Positions 41,200 to 52,527 of a stretch of 64,000 nucleotides of DNA are shown piece after piece. The stretch is taken from assembly GCA_002007465.1 (NCBI GenBank), contig LNAC01000378.1, forward strand, positions 502,691 through 566,690, given 5' to 3'. The position numbers and the translations under genes are program-made. The DNA is from Ailurus styani. Lineage: Eukaryota; Chordata; Mammalia; Carnivora; Ailuridae. The notes beneath the pieces were generated by a model that was not told the origin of the DNA, ran no database searches, and saw only the letters and a list, made by a program, of their open reading frames with translations. Position 1 is the stretch's first letter. Every line of letters begins with the position of its first letter.

Positions 41200-41520
41200 T
41201 AGGAAATGAGGAAAAGTGTGCTCAAACGCAGACCCCAAAATGCCCACAGCCACTTACAGGGACCCGCACCTGCTTCAGCACTTGGCAGACACTGGAGCAG
41301 AGAAAGGGGCTGAGGCCTTTTTATTCCCGTGGCGGAGCTGGGTAAACTAAGGCTACTCAGAATAAAGGACGATGCTAGAGCGAGAAGACACGTCACCTCC
41401 CAGAGCTCACGGGACTTGCCAAGTTCTCAGAGTCACGGCTGAAATGGAATCCAGGGGCCAACAGCACACTGCTTGCACCAAACTGTATCTCATTAAAAAT
41501 ATGTGTGTTTATTTGACTCA
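41200..41520 (-). mobile_element. Possible diverged MIR, antisense
   Basis: 'TTTATTCCCGTGGCGGAGCT', 'GGGTAAACTAAGGCTACTCA' and 'GGACTTGCCAAGTTCTCAGA' resemble the reverse MIR order. The match is weak. Confidence 0.4.
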
Positions 41521-41528
41521 TCCATTAG

Positions 41529-41706
41529 ATTATTAATTTTTTAGAGGGGGAGGGGCAGAGGGAGAGGGAGAGAGAGAGAACCTTAAGCAGGCTCCATGCC
41601 CAGTGCGTGAGCCCGATGCGGGGCTCGATCTCCTGACCCTGAGATCATGACCTGGGCAGAAATCAAGAGTCAGACACTTCACTGACTGAGCCACCCAGGC
41701 GCCCCT
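41529..41706 (-). mobile_element. CAN-SINE, antisense
   Basis: 'TTAGAGGGGGAGGGGCAGAG', 'GGGGCTCGATCTCCTGACCC' and 'GAGCCACCCAGGCGCCCC' identify it. The target duplication is poorly preserved ('GATTATTAA' versus 'GATTACTAT'). Confidence 0.92.
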
Positions 41707-41790
41707 GTTCAGAAGATTACTATGTTCTGGTGCATTTAGAGATGGGATAAACTTGGGGTGACAAAAATGGGACAGAATTTGCAGTTGCAG

Positions 41791-41985
41791 GGGGGGTGCC
41801 TGGGTGGCTCAGTGGGTTAAGCCTCTGCCTTTGGCTTGGGTCATGATCTCAGGGTCTTGGGATCGAGGCCAGCGTTGGGCTCTCTGCTCAGCAAGGGGCC
41901 TGCTTCCTCCTCTCCCTCTGCCCACTTCTCTGCCTACTTGTGCTCTCTCTCTGTCAAACAAATAAATAAAATCTTTATTAAAAAA
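41791..41985 (+). mobile_element. CAN-SINE (young subfamily)
   Basis: 'GGGTGCCTGGGTGGCTCAGT', 'GGGTTAAGCCTCTGCC' and 'CTCTGCCTACTTGTGCTC' mark it. Flanks 'AATTTGCAGTTGCA' (about 41777-41789) and 'AATTTGCAGTTGGA' (41986-41999) are the target duplication. Confidence 0.95.
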
Positions 41986-41999
41986 AATTTGCAGTTGGA

Positions 42000-42264
42000 A
42001 CAAAATGGAAACATCTAGCGCAAAAACCCGAAAGCAGGGGTTCTGCTCACTTGTATTTGCTACTGCGGTTCCAGAGCTGGGCCAGTATCTGGCATATGGC
42101 AGGCCCCCCGCGAAGAGTTGCTGAATGAATGAATGCTCTTCGAACCTTCCAGGCGAAAAAGGTAAATACGCAGGGGAATTGTTTGCTTCCTGTCCCAACG
42201 AAAAGGCCTAGGTCATGGGTGGTTCTCGAACTCCCTTCTGTGTGGGCTTTCCCACACAGGTAGT
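42000..42264. other. Unique sequence, no feature recognised
   Basis: An L2-like 'CTGAATGAATGAATGC' patch occurs near 42121-42136. Nothing else was recognised. Confidence 0.45.
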
Positions 42265-42306
42265 ATCCTGCAGTGGCTCAGTGCATGGTAATGGAACCAA
42301 AACTGC

Positions 42307-42352
<46 letters not shown>

Positions 42353-42600
42353 CCCGGCTCTACCACTTACTGGATGTGTGATCCCGGATCAGTTACTTAA
42401 CCCTCGACTGCTCATTTGTAAAACAGAGATAATATAACGCTCTATATTAGCTATAATGGATTTAAAGGTAAAAAAAAAAACCCACTCACATATACAATAT
42501 AAACAGAGACGATATGAATACCTATAGATCATGGGGCTGTGGTGAGGAGAAAGCTAGCGTATTTATACAGTAAGCTCTCTAGAAATGTTCGCGATTATTC
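42265..42600 (+). mobile_element. MIR SINE, sense, with a (GT)20 tract in its promoter region
   Basis: The left part ends 'AAAACTGCCT'. The right part resumes 'ATCCCGGCTCTACCACTTAC', then 'GATCAGTTACTTAACCCTCG' and 'CATTTGTAAAACAGAGATAA'. The GT tract sits exactly where MIR has its tRNA-like 'GGGTTCGAATCC' B-box. Confidence 0.85.
42311..42350. repeat. (GT)20 microsatellite
   Basis: Forty uninterrupted bases of GT lie inside the MIR. Confidence 0.98.
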
Positions 42601-43039
42601 CCAGATCGCTGGGAGCTTGTCGGGGCCCAGCCCGGGGCACAATTCCCCCCAGAGGATTCTCCCAGAATATTCTCTGGCACATCCACCATAAATCTGTCCA
42701 ACTTCCTGCCTTTCAGGGGCTGGGTCTCAAAGGAGGGGACATCTGAACTAGGTCCGAAGGATGGGTAAAGTTCACGGGATAGAAGAGAAGGCACCAGACA
42801 CCCCACAAAGGGTGCCCACGGAGCCAGAGGCTCACAGGCAACATTTCCCCAGCGCCCAAGGGGCCCCACCTTGGGTTGCAAGTCACTTGCCCAGAATGGA
42901 TTGTGCTGACATCATTTCTGTTTACTCAGGGCTCTGGCACAGTCTGTAGTTGGCAGTTTGAGGTGACTTAAAATAGCACTTTGTAAACCTTTAGAAGCAA
43001 GAGTAATGAAGCGACGCACAGACACAGCAGAATGTGGCG
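42601..43039. other. Unique sequence, no gene recognised
   Basis: The minus-strand frame 42579-42881 has no domain. No repeat was recognised. Confidence 0.5.
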
Positions 43040-43290
43040 AGCATGGACTGTCTGGGGACAAATCTCAGTTCCACCGTTCCTTAGCTGTGTAACCCTGGAC
43101 AAGTTCCTTAACCTCTCTGTGCCCCAGTTTGTCTCTGCAATAGGAATAATGACCATAATGGTACCCGCCTCGTGGGGCTGTCAGGAAACGTAAATGAACT
43201 CATGAACTCATATAGGTAGAGGGCCCAGAACAGTGACTGGTGCGGAGTATGTACTCTACGGAAGTATCTGTTAAATAGCACATAAATAAA
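43040..43290 (+). mobile_element. MIR SINE, sense, well preserved
   Basis: 'TCTCAGTTCCACCGTTCCTT', 'AGCTGTGTAACCCTGGACAA', 'CCTTAACCTCTCTGTGCCCC', 'CTCGTGGGGCTGTCAGGAAA' and 'GAACAGTGACTGGTGCGGAG' run through the full MIR order. Confidence 0.92.
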
Positions 43291-44250
43291 CTACGACAAC
43301 ACTCAAAACTGAAACAGAAGATGGAAGGAAACACCCATGTAAACAAACAATAGTGATGAATTAGTCATGTCCTCATGAATGAAACCTCAGACGTCTTCAC
43401 TGTCTCTTCCTTCCTCTGTGCATAGTCTGGGGTGGGGGTAAAAATCTCCCGCGTTACCAAGAAGACAGAAATTATTTTTAAGTCAATCACGAGTTACATA
43501 TCACAGATCGAAAAAGGCCAGAGCAGAGCAGGAGGTGGGAGGGAGTCGGGAGGGAACCTGTCTCTGTTGCTGCTGACACTGCTTACAAAGGTGAAGGCTC
43601 ATCTGGGCAAATCGATGTTGGTGACTGACTCATTTTTACCTCTTCATAAGCAGCATTTTAGAAACCTTGGCACGGAGTAGAGAAAACCGTTTTTCTAACC
43701 ATGAAAAGGTCAGAATGAAAGGAAGAGAAAACCAAATCAAATCACTATGTGCATTTTCCCACTGTGATTACCTTCAGGAAAAGGAAACATGTCTCCGAGT
43801 GACACAGCTGAGTCGAGAGGCTGCGAATTCCAGCACATTCGTGAGGGTGGCGCTGGCCTTCGGAAACCATGGGGTAAGGCGCCGCGTTAATGCTTTTTTG
43901 CCCCCTCAGGTCGATTCCGATTGGAAGTCCCCCCCCCTCCCCGCTCGGAGCACAGCAGGTGGGGCTGGGATGGATGAGGGGACTGGTTGCCTGGGGGATC
44001 ACATGCTGGCCGATTGACTGGGACAATGAGGGGGACTGCAGAAGTGGGGCTCCAAAGGCACATGCCCGAGTGCGCCCGCAAACGGCTGGCCCCGTGGTAG
44101 CCCTTTGCAGATGTCACCCAAACGCAGAGATCTTGAGAGAGTTTTCTTTCCAAAGCTGGCAGAGATATTGCTGCTATCAAGTGTTGTGCCCATAAAAATG
44201 ATCAATTGCTGGTTAATGTCAGTCCTTTGCTAAGAGCAACAGCTGTGCTG
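43291..44250. other. Unique sequence up to the assembly gap
   Basis: No mobile element was recognised. Overlapping frames at 43667-44205 on both strands have no domains. A run of C at 43929-43941 is simple sequence. Confidence 0.5.
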
Positions 44251-44465
44251 NNNNNNNNNNNNNNNNNNNNNNNNNNNNNNNNNNNNNNNNNNNNNNNNNN
44301 NNNNNNNNNNNNNNNNNNNNNNNNNNNNNNNNNNNNNNNNNNNNNNNNNNNNNNNNNNNNNNNNNNNNNNNNNNNNNNNNNNNNNNNNNNNNNNNNNNNN
44401 NNNNNNNNNNNNNNNNNNNNNNNNNNNNNNNNNNNNNNNNNNNNNNNNNNNNNNNNNNNNNNNNN
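44251..44465. other. Assembly gap (215 N)
   Basis: An unbroken run of N. The right edge is G-rich ('GGGGTGGGGGCGGGGAGG'), a composition that often stops sequencing. Frames that read through it are meaningless. Confidence 0.99.
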
Positions 44466-45104
44466 GAGGCAAGGCGGGGTGGGGGCGGGGAGGAGAATTA
44501 TATAATCATTGGAGCTGAGCACTCCTGAGCGCTCCTGAGCGTGGCAAGAGGCAGCTCTCAGTACGTGTGCTTGTAAGGATGTGTTCGGGTTCCCCTGGGC
44601 TGCCCCTCTCCCCACCGCAACAGCACAGCCTGCCGTGGAGTCCACGTGCCTTCGCCCAGCAAGGTACCAAGGTAGAAAGATGGTAGTGTCCGTCAGTCTT
44701 GCTTCTTTTGTGCCTGCCACGCCCACTTCACAGGGAGCAAGCGTCCGCAGGATCACGCAAGAGAAGGCTGTTGTCAGGTGTCCGACGATGCCCAAGTATG
44801 GGGGTGATGATGGTTATTTTGTAGGCTCTCAGCAAGAACTAACCCAGTAAAGATTCATAAATCTCTGAATGTTTCAGTAATGCCACTTCAAATGGCCCCG
44901 AGGCTACATAATTCCATGTCATCTTAATAGCTCTAAATAATATCTTAATTTATTATAGCCATTTGCAGATCAGCTTGGGGTGGTAAATAGTGCTTCCGGC
45001 CTTCCCTTCACCATCACACTTCTCAGAAGACTGGTTTGTACTTCCGGCCTGCATTTCTTTGTAAGAGGTAGTCCTTAATCCCTAGTGATTTGGCTCCTAC
45101 CCTC
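44466..45104. other. Unique sequence, no gene recognised
   Basis: It begins G-rich next to the gap, with a short tandem 'CTCCTGAGCG' (44522-44541). It becomes AT-rich from about 44840 to 44990. No repeat family was recognised. Confidence 0.5.
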
Positions 45105-45700
45105 AGTGTGTGAGTTACCTATTGTTGCCGAACAAATTACCCTCAAATGTAGTGACTTAAGACAACACACACTTGTTACCGCCTGCTTTTTGTGGGTCCG
45201 GGAGTTGAGTGTGGTGGGGCTGGAGCTCCCGGCTCAGAGCCGCTCAAGGGCTACGACCAAGATGTAGGCCAGGGCCGTGCTCTTCTCAAAGCTTGACTGG
45301 AGAACCATTCATTTCCAAGCTCTGTTGTGTACTTGTTGGTGGGATTCAATTCCTCATGGGCGGCTGGACTGTTGGTTGCTGGGTAGATGCCATCCCCAGT
45401 CCCTGGCCACACGGGCCTCTCCATGGGGCGGCTCATAACATGGCGGATGGACTTGTGAGAGTGAGCAAGGGAGAGGCCAAGAGAGACTGTGAGTCCGCTG
45501 GAAGTGACAGTCTTTTTAAACTTAATCTTAGAAGCAAGATCTGTCACTTTCAGTGCATTCTAGTTGGTAGAATGTATTCTGTGGGAAGCAACGGGCCAGG
45601 CCCAGCCCATGCTAAAAGGGCGGGGGTCACACCAAGGTGTGAATACCAGGAGGCAGGGATCACGGGGCGGGGGGCGGGGTGTCACCTCAGAGGTCTGTGT
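45105..45700 (-). mobile_element. MaLR LTR (MLT1 type), antisense
   Basis: 'GTGAGTTACCTATTGTTGCC', 'GAACAAATTACCCTCAAATG', 'GCCAGGGCCGTGCTCTTCTC', 'CTTGACTGGAGAACCATTCA', 'ACGGGCCTCTCCATGGGGCG' and 'GGTGTGAATACCAGGAGGCA' are reverse-strand MLT1 landmarks in order. No internal retroviral sequence is attached. The 181-codon frame 45209-45754 is a shadow. Confidence 0.85.
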
Positions 45701-45799
45701 ACTGCATGGAGATGGCTTGCAACGTCATCGTCAAAGCCAGGGAACTTCGGATAGGTGGCATTCTTTCCCACCTCCCTGGAGCCTCCCACCCAGGCAATG

Positions 45800-47070
45800 T
45801 CACCATTTTGACACGCTCCTCGCTGCAACAGCACAGCGCTTCACCTTCCCACCTGTCACTCCCATCTGGTCACCACCTCTGCTCTTCTTTCTCTTCCGGC
45901 CCCGCTGTGAGCTTGGCCGAGCTTGAAGTGGGCGCACCAACAAAAACATGGGGACCGACGGGAGCAGAACAACGAGTGTCCTGAAGGTCAGTCCTTGACT
46001 CTCATGCCCACATCTCCCCTTTCTACCGTGCCGCCCACAGCCATCCCGTCCTGTTCCCCATCTCCTCATAGCCCTTCACTCATCATCTCCATAGAAGGAA
46101 GTCGGACGGCTCCATCTGTGACTTTGGTATCTCTCCCGAGCCTCACTTCCATCTACCTGCCCATAAGGCATCCCAAAGGACGGTGTGCTGGAATCTTCAG
46201 ACCAGCGGATCTGTCCTTTGCCTTCACTAGACCCTGCCCCTCCACTAGTCGCCATCTCACATTGCCCTTTGCCCAACCGCCCAGACCTGAAACCTCAGCA
46301 TTACACCCGACTCCTCTGTTCCCTCCACCTCTCACACCAGTCACCGATGAAACTTTGTCTATGCTGCCCACGCATCATCTGACCTCTCCTCTCTGTCCCC
46401 TTAGACTGCTGCCGTTGGTCTCAATCTGCCTCTGGGCTCTATCCTTTCTCATGGATCCTATACATTCCTTTCAAATGAATCTTCCTGGAGTGCATCTCTG
46501 ATCATTCCACTTCTTGCTCAAAACCCATCCCTGGTTGCCCCCTGATTACAGAATAAGGTTCGAATTCCTCAGCTGGTCTGTCATCCAAGGCCTGCCATGA
46601 TCTGGTCCCATCCGTGGTCTCCGCTCATTTCATGCGCTGTGTCCTCCAGTCATGTGGAAGCTCCTCTCTAGCTCTCAGGATTTCCTGCCTTAGTGGCTTT
46701 GTCCTTTTGTTCCTTGGCCCCTCAGCCTGAAATTCTCTGCCACGACGCCTTACTACTCCTTCTCCAGTGTCAGCTCCTGCCTGTCCTCCGTGGCCTGCCT
46801 CCCAGGTCATTGTCCACACAGGAGTTCCCCTGAGCGTTCCACCTTCTCCAAAATCGATTTGAAGGTAACACTTCTGTACCGTGAAATCCCAGAATCCTTT
46901 ACTTCTCTACCTTAGGGCACTTTTAACTTGGGTATTTTGGCTCAAATGTGCTCTTTCATCAATTGGGAACTTCTTGATGTAGGTAGGATACGTGCTTGAT
47001 TCACTTTTATCCTATGCAGCCTATAGAACCTTACACATCCACATAAACAACCTATTTAAAATCTTTTTAT
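45800..47070 (+). mobile_element. LINE-2 (L2) ORF2 end and 3' UTR, sense (about 1.2 kb)
   Basis: Landmarks in order are 'CCCAGACCTGAAACCTCAGC', 'CTTCCTGGAGTGCATCTCTG', 'TTGCTCAAAACCCATCCCTG', 'AGGCCTGCCATGATCTGGTC', 'TTCCTTGGCCCCTCAGCCTG' and 'CAATTGGGAACTTCTTGATG'. This is the longest continuous L2 in the window. The 192-codon frame 45923-46501 lies in it but is not the L2 ORF2 in a conserved state. Confidence 0.85.
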
Positions 47071-47630
47071 AATGCCCCTCTAAAAATGTAAGCCCATTTG
47101 CCTCATGGTCACGGAAAATGAAAGGAGATAGAGTGAACACAGTGTTATTACTTAAAGGTTAATATTAGGTTTGGATGACATCTTACAGCTCATTATTTCC
47201 TTTTATGCTCTCCTTGATTATACTTGAATTTCTCTCCAAAGGATAACAATACACGTTGTGACCCAAAGAAATGATGTCTACATTTTCCTGTTGGGAACAC
47301 TACTTAATAAATGTACCAGCCACTTCTCGTGGGAAGACAATCTGTGCTATTCAGTTGCATAAATAGTCATCAGGCATCTACAATGGATGTTAGAGAAGTA
47401 AGACCTAATTCCTCCTTGTAAAGGCCTTTCGGTGGGGGATGGAGTATAAGACAAGGTGACAAGTTATGGTACCAGCTGAATTTCTCCCCTGCAGTGTCCA
47501 AACAGTGCAGCCATCAATGAAGGTGCATTAGCTCATTTGCTACATACAGTGTGGGAGATCTCAAAACAAGAATCAGCCAGTTACGGAGGTCTGGGTGCGG
47601 ATGCCCATAATCCCCTTGACTGATGTTACG
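47071..47630. other. Unique AT-rich sequence
   Basis: No mobile element or exon was recognised. Confidence 0.5.
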
Positions 47631-47631
47631 A

Positions 47632-47805
47632 GCAGTGCTTCTCAGTGTGGGGCCCAAGGCATCATCACCTGGGAGCTTATGAATGATGCAAAGTCTTGGG
47701 CCCTACCCTAGACCTACTGACTTGGAAAGGCCATTGGTAGGGCCCAACAAACTGGGTCGTAACAAGCTCCCCTACCCCAGGTGATTCCGATGCACTGACT
47801 TAGGG
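47632..47805 (+). mobile_element. MER20 hAT nonautonomous element, near full-length
   Basis: 'CAGTGCTTCTCAGTGTGGGG', 'CATCATCACCTGGGAGCTTA', 'CTACCCTAGACCTACTGAC' and 'CCAGGTGATTCCGATGCACT' follow the MER20 order from its left terminus. Confidence 0.88.
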
Positions 47806-47895
47806 TGTTACTCATCTCTCCAAGTTCTTCCAGTTCAACGTGTCCCTTCCCCAAAGAGATCCCACTGATCTTCAAACCGGGGTCTGTATTTTTTA

Positions 47896-48081
47896 TAAAG
47901 ATTTTACTTATTTATTTGACAGAGAGAGAGATCACAAGTAGGCAGAGGCAGACAGAGAGAGAGAGGAGGAAGCAGGCTCCCCGCCGAGCAGGGAGCCCGA
48001 TGCGGGCCTCGATCCCAGGACCCTGAGATCATGACCTGAGCCGAAAGCAGTGGCTTTAACCCATTGAGCCACCCAGGCGCC
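47896..48081 (-). mobile_element. CAN-SINE, antisense (young subfamily)
   Basis: 'ATCACAAGTAGGCAGAGGCA', 'GATGCGGGCCTCGATCCCAG' and 'GAGCCACCCAGGCGCCC' mark it. The target duplication 'CCGGGGTCTGTATTTTT' is present on both sides (47878-47894 and 48082-48098). Confidence 0.96.
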
Positions 48082-48098
48082 CCGGGGTCTGTATTTTT

Positions 48099-48535
48099 AT
48101 GAGAGTCTGTGAAGACTTTTGATGAAGTTTTAAGAGAAGTAAGTTCCAGGTCCTCAATTTCAATATGTTTTTTTCTTAATTTTTTTTTTCCTAAGACTTA
48201 TCCACTTGAGAAAGTACCATGGTGGGAACAGCAAAAGCCAGTCTGGCTTGTCTACCTTTCCTTTCGCCTCCAGTCTTCTCACACTTTACCAAAGAAAGGC
48301 TAACTTTTGCCCATCCCAACTCTCACTCTGGTGCATTGCTCCGGAAATGTAAACACCTCCGAGGAAAACAAACAAGAAGGCAATTTGAAATACTGTGCTA
48401 GTGTCAAAAAAGTGGATGCCTCTAATCAAGACTGGGTAACACATCTCTTTGTAAGTAGGTGGTCTCCAGTTCTTTGCTTTCAACAAAATTAAAGGAAGGC
48501 CGAGTTGTATTGTCAGCTGAGTGATCATTTAAAAA
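48099..48535. other. Unique sequence, no feature recognised
   Basis: No repeat family was recognised. A T-run lies at 48179-48190. Confidence 0.5.
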
Positions 48536-49200
48536 CATTTTCCAATGGAACTCTTGTGCATTGCTGGTCGGGATGCAGCCAGTTCCTCAAAAAATTTAAA
48601 AACAAAACTACCCTGTGATCCAACAATTCTATTTCCGGGTATAAACCCAAAAGAACTGAAAGCAGAGACTCAAACAGATATTTCTGCCCTCATTGTTCAC
48701 AACAGCCCGAGGGCAGAAGCAGCTCGCTCATATTGGCTGAGACACTAAAAAGGTGTAAGCAGCCTTCTTGACAAGAGCCAACAAGTGGAAGCGACTGGAA
48801 AGCCCATCCCTGGATAAATAAACAAAATACAGTACATTCACAGAATGGACTCGTACTCGGCCTTAACAAAGAAAATTCTGACACCTGTTCCATGTTCCAA
48901 CATGGACGAACCCCAAAGACATGAGGCTAAGTGAAATAAGGCAGCCACAAAGGGACAGACACTGTCTGGTCCTACTTCTCAGGAGGATCTGCAGTACCCC
49001 AATTCCTAGTGACAGAAAGGAGAAAGGCAGTGCTACAGGAGGATAGCCTGGGGCTGGGGCCAATGGGGAGTCAGTGTTTAGTGGGGACAGAGTTTCAGTT
49101 TGGGAAGGTGCAAGACTCGTAGAGAAGAACACTTGAAACAGTTAAAACAGGAAATTGTGTGATGTATATTTTACCACGATGTAAAACGATTCTCAGCGAT
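48536..49200 (+). mobile_element. L1 3' end, sense
   Basis: 'GAACTCTTGTGCATTGCTGG', 'CTGTGATCCAACAATTCTAT', 'ACCCAAAAGAACTGAAAGCA', 'AGGCTAAGTGAAATAAGGCA' and 'ATGTATATTTTACCACGATG' are L1 landmarks in order. Confidence 0.9.
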
Positions 49201-49414
49201 AATCATTATATGACTTGGGGAGCATGTAACATGAAAAGAGTTTGGAAAAATCGGGTGACATTTGCTCTAACGCAATATACCTATTTATGTAAGAGTTCTT
49301 CCTAAATATCTATAAAAATGAAAAAATGGAAAGAAAATCAATGTTGAATCTATCCCCTTCTAGCAATAAGGAATAGTCATCTCAGGTACATGAACTAATC
49401 AGGCAGAAAATCCT
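49201..49414. other. Spacer between two L1 3' ends
   Basis: An AT-rich spacer of about 200 bp with no recognised element. Confidence 0.5.
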
Positions 49415-50045
49415 CATCAATGATGGTCTGGTGAGGCTGTGGAGAAAAGGGAACCCCCGGGCACCGTTGGTGGGAATGCAGACTGGTACAGCCACTCCGG
49501 AGAACAATATGGAGGTGCCTCAAACAGTTAAAAAAAAGAACTACTGTATGATCCAGCAATTCCACTTCAGGGTATATATTCAAAGGAAATAAAAACACTA
49601 TCTCAAAGAGGTCTCTGCCCCCCATGTTCACTGCAGCGTTATTCACAATAGTCGAGACATGGAAACAACCTAAGTGACCAATTGACGGATGAATGGATAA
49701 AGAATGTGAACACACACAGACACAGACGCACAGACACACTGGAAGACTATTCAGTCATACAAAAGAAGGAAATCCAGCCATTTGGAACAACACAGGCGGA
49801 CCTTGAGGGCATTAACCTAAGTGAAAGAAGTCAGACAGAGAAAGACAAATCCTGTATGTTCTCACTTATACGTGGAATCTAAAATTGCCAAACTCATCAA
49901 AATGTCAGCGGATGGAGGTGTGAACTAACACCGTGGTGGTCATAATTTTGCAGTATATGCATGTATCGAATAGTGTACCTTAAACCAATACCGGTTATAT
50001 GTCAACAATAGCACAATAAAGTTGTAGAAAACCATTTTTAAAAAA
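49415..50045 (+). mobile_element. L1 3' end, sense
   Basis: 'GGTGGGAATGCAGACTGGTA', 'CTGTATGATCCAGCAATTCC', 'GCAGCGTTATTCACAATAGT', 'CCTAAGTGAAAGAAGTCAGA' and 'GCACAATAAAGTTGTAG' are L1 landmarks in order. The 114-codon minus frame and 66-codon plus frame over it are shadows. It repeats the same L1 region as 48536-49200, so two separate L1s lie in tandem. Confidence 0.92.
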
Positions 50046-50347
50046 GTACAGTGTGCATTATACCGCATTAGCCTAAAAAATAAGTGACTAAGAATATGTG
50101 TGAGGGGTGCTTATTTTTTCAAAATTATTTTAGAAGGGCACAAGGGCAAAAAGTTTGAATATCCTTGCTCTGAATCCTTTCTTGCCAACTCCTCCTCAGT
50201 TATACATTATGCACTCCCGGTCTAGGATTGAGTTCTTTTTCTCAGCTCCCTCTATCCATGGAAAAGCTGAACACCACATGCACCTCTTGATTTCGGACTG
50301 AAATCGTCATTCTCAGGGAGTCTCAGTGAAACTCCTGAATCCTGGCA
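50046..50347. other. Unique sequence, no feature recognised
   Basis: Nothing was recognised between the L1 and the MER5A. Confidence 0.5.
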
Positions 50348-50518
50348 ACAGTGGTTCTCAACCAGGGATGACTTCGCAACCGGGAGAGGCCTGCTCCAGA
50401 CCCCTAGTGGGTAGACGCCAGGGATCCTCTACACTTTTGGCAATTCGCAGGGCAGTCTCCCACCATAAAGAATGATCTGGCTCAAAATATCAATGGTCCT
50501 GAAGTTGGAAGACCCTGT
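50348..50518 (+). mobile_element. MER5A hAT nonautonomous element
   Basis: 'ACAGTGGTTCTCAACCAGGG', 'CCCTAGTGGGTAGACGCCAG', 'GGCAGTCTCCCACCATAAAG' and 'AATGATCTGGCTCAAAATAT' run from the left terminus to a right end 'GAAGACCCTG', the MER5A order. Confidence 0.9.
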
Positions 50519-52139
50519 AAGGCATGTATGCCTGAATGACCGGATGATGAATGAATGAACGGTCAAGTAAATGAATAAACAAAGGAATCAGTGAATGAAT
50601 GCTAGCTGGTAAAGTCTCCAGTCAATACCGTGGGCAGGTTCCGTGTGAGGCTCTCAGAAAATACTGGTGAACATGAGAGACCCAAGGCCAGCTATGCTTT
50701 CTTTCTCCCCCAGGCCAGCTTTAATGGAGCTTAGGTGGGAACCCAATACAGTGTCTTTTCAAGGCCCCGGAGCACCTTGGTCAAACAGCAAAACTGTCCC
50801 CTCTAAGCAGACCTACATTCCTCTTGTCTTCAGGGTGCTCTAAAAGCCCCCACCTTTGTATTTGCTTGGGGTAAGGGCTTCCATGTCCCCTGTTGAGCCT
50901 CCTTCCCTCCCTCAGATAATCACCTGAAAGCTCTCCTCTCTGTAATACTTCTTCCGTCAAACATCCTCCCGACTCCACAGCCTGACTCCCCAGTAGCCGT
51001 GTACTCGTCCCTCTGGTTCTCATCAGCAAGCTGAGAGCTGAGATCACCACGGTCACACTGGGGAGGGACTCTCAGCCCCACACACCTCTGAAGAAGCAAT
51101 ACATACAGTCCACAGCCTCAGCTACATACCTGATCCCTAGGTTTTCCATCTCCATCTAACCAGTGGCCTCTGAGAATGTCCTGTCTTCCAAACAGTTGGC
51201 CGATCAAGTTAACTATTTAAACTGTGATAACTGCAAGATGATCACTTCACAGAGGGCCCTCAGGAGCTGCTGTGTCCTCTCAGCCTCCTGTTCCATCCCA
51301 AGCTCTCAGGGCCTGAAGATTCTGTAGGAAGATCTTCACATCTAGGAGTCCACAGATCCAAATCTTCAGGAATGCAGCCCTTCTGCAACAACTCCAAATC
51401 ATAATAGCTAGCACTGAGGGACTGCTTATCATACGCCAGACACCATGCTGAGCTCCCACTGGAGGCCAGCCAACTGTGGGCATCATGCAAGAGTGATGTG
51501 CCTGCCTACCCACACACTCTCTCAGGACTGCTGTGGTCACCGATGAAGAGGGGACAGCCTAAGCTGTCCAAGTGAACCCGTCCATCTTGCCCTCAGCTGA
51601 TTAAATCCACCTACCTAAATCAAGTTGGTCCAATCCAATCCCCCTGCTGAGAATATGGAACTGAGGTCCCAGAAAACCAAGCCGGGTAGCTATGGGAAAC
51701 AGCCGTTTAAATGAAGGTGATCCTGACGCTTCATGTGCAAGCAGGTAGGGGAAGTGAGAAAGCAGGTCCGCAGTGAGAGAGGCAGAGATTAGAGATGCCA
51801 GGGGACAAGGACTGTGTGATCTGTGTAGTGTCAATGCCTGATGGCTTTCAGCTCCTACAAGGCCGGGCTTACTTTGTTTATTGACTTTGGGTTCTCTGAT
51901 AATGCCCCCTGTCATTTATTTTCAATGAACTCTCCTTTTTTTGGAGCTAGGTTGGGTGATTGTTCCTTGCATCCAGGGACTCATGAACCACTAAAATAAA
52001 ACCTTCACTGAGAAGCTACTAGACAATAAACACCTTACTAACTCTGGAGTATCCTAGTCCATTGTGATTGACTCTGAAAACTTACAATGTGTATGTTTTG
52101 TATTCCCCAATCGAGTAGTAAGTTATCTACTATTTTTAT
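50519..52139. other. Mostly unique sequence (about 1.6 kb)
   Basis: No gene was recognised. 50540-50605 is rich in GAATGAAT-like units, resembling simple sequence. 51380-51460 ('AATAGCTAGCACTGAGGG') may be an old reverse MIR piece, and 51550-51960 has an LTR-like composition that I cannot classify. Overlapping frames (51260-51540, 51601-51915 on the minus strand) have no domains. Confidence 0.4.
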
Positions 52140-52527
52140 TCATCTAGTCACTGAACATTTCTTGGGAGACTACCATGGGCCCGATGTTCAGAAGATCACA
52201 TAAAGGACAGAATGGGACACCTGCTTCCAACAAACTTACAAATTCATTAGCAATTTGAAAGTACAAAGCAAAAAGAAACAGTTTCTGTAATAAAATGTCA
52301 GTAAAACATAAGATTTCAGAGGAAGGAGCCATTAGCTTTCCTTGTAAAGGCTGGGGAAGGCCTCATAGAGGAGGTATCTTCTGAGCTGAAGTTTGAAGGA
52401 TGAGTGGAATTTTCACAAGCAAAGAAAGGAGGGAAGATGAGAAGACGAGGTTAGCTATTGCCACAACTGTGCTGTGTAACAAACCTCCTCAAAACGAAGG
52501 GACTATATATAACAATCATATGTTCTT

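Noticed and set aside
44202..44795. 197-codon minus-strand frame
   Set aside because: It reads through the 215-N assembly gap and has no meaning.
45209..46501. Frames of 181 and 192 codons
   Set aside because: They overlay an antisense MLT1 LTR and a sense L2, respectively.
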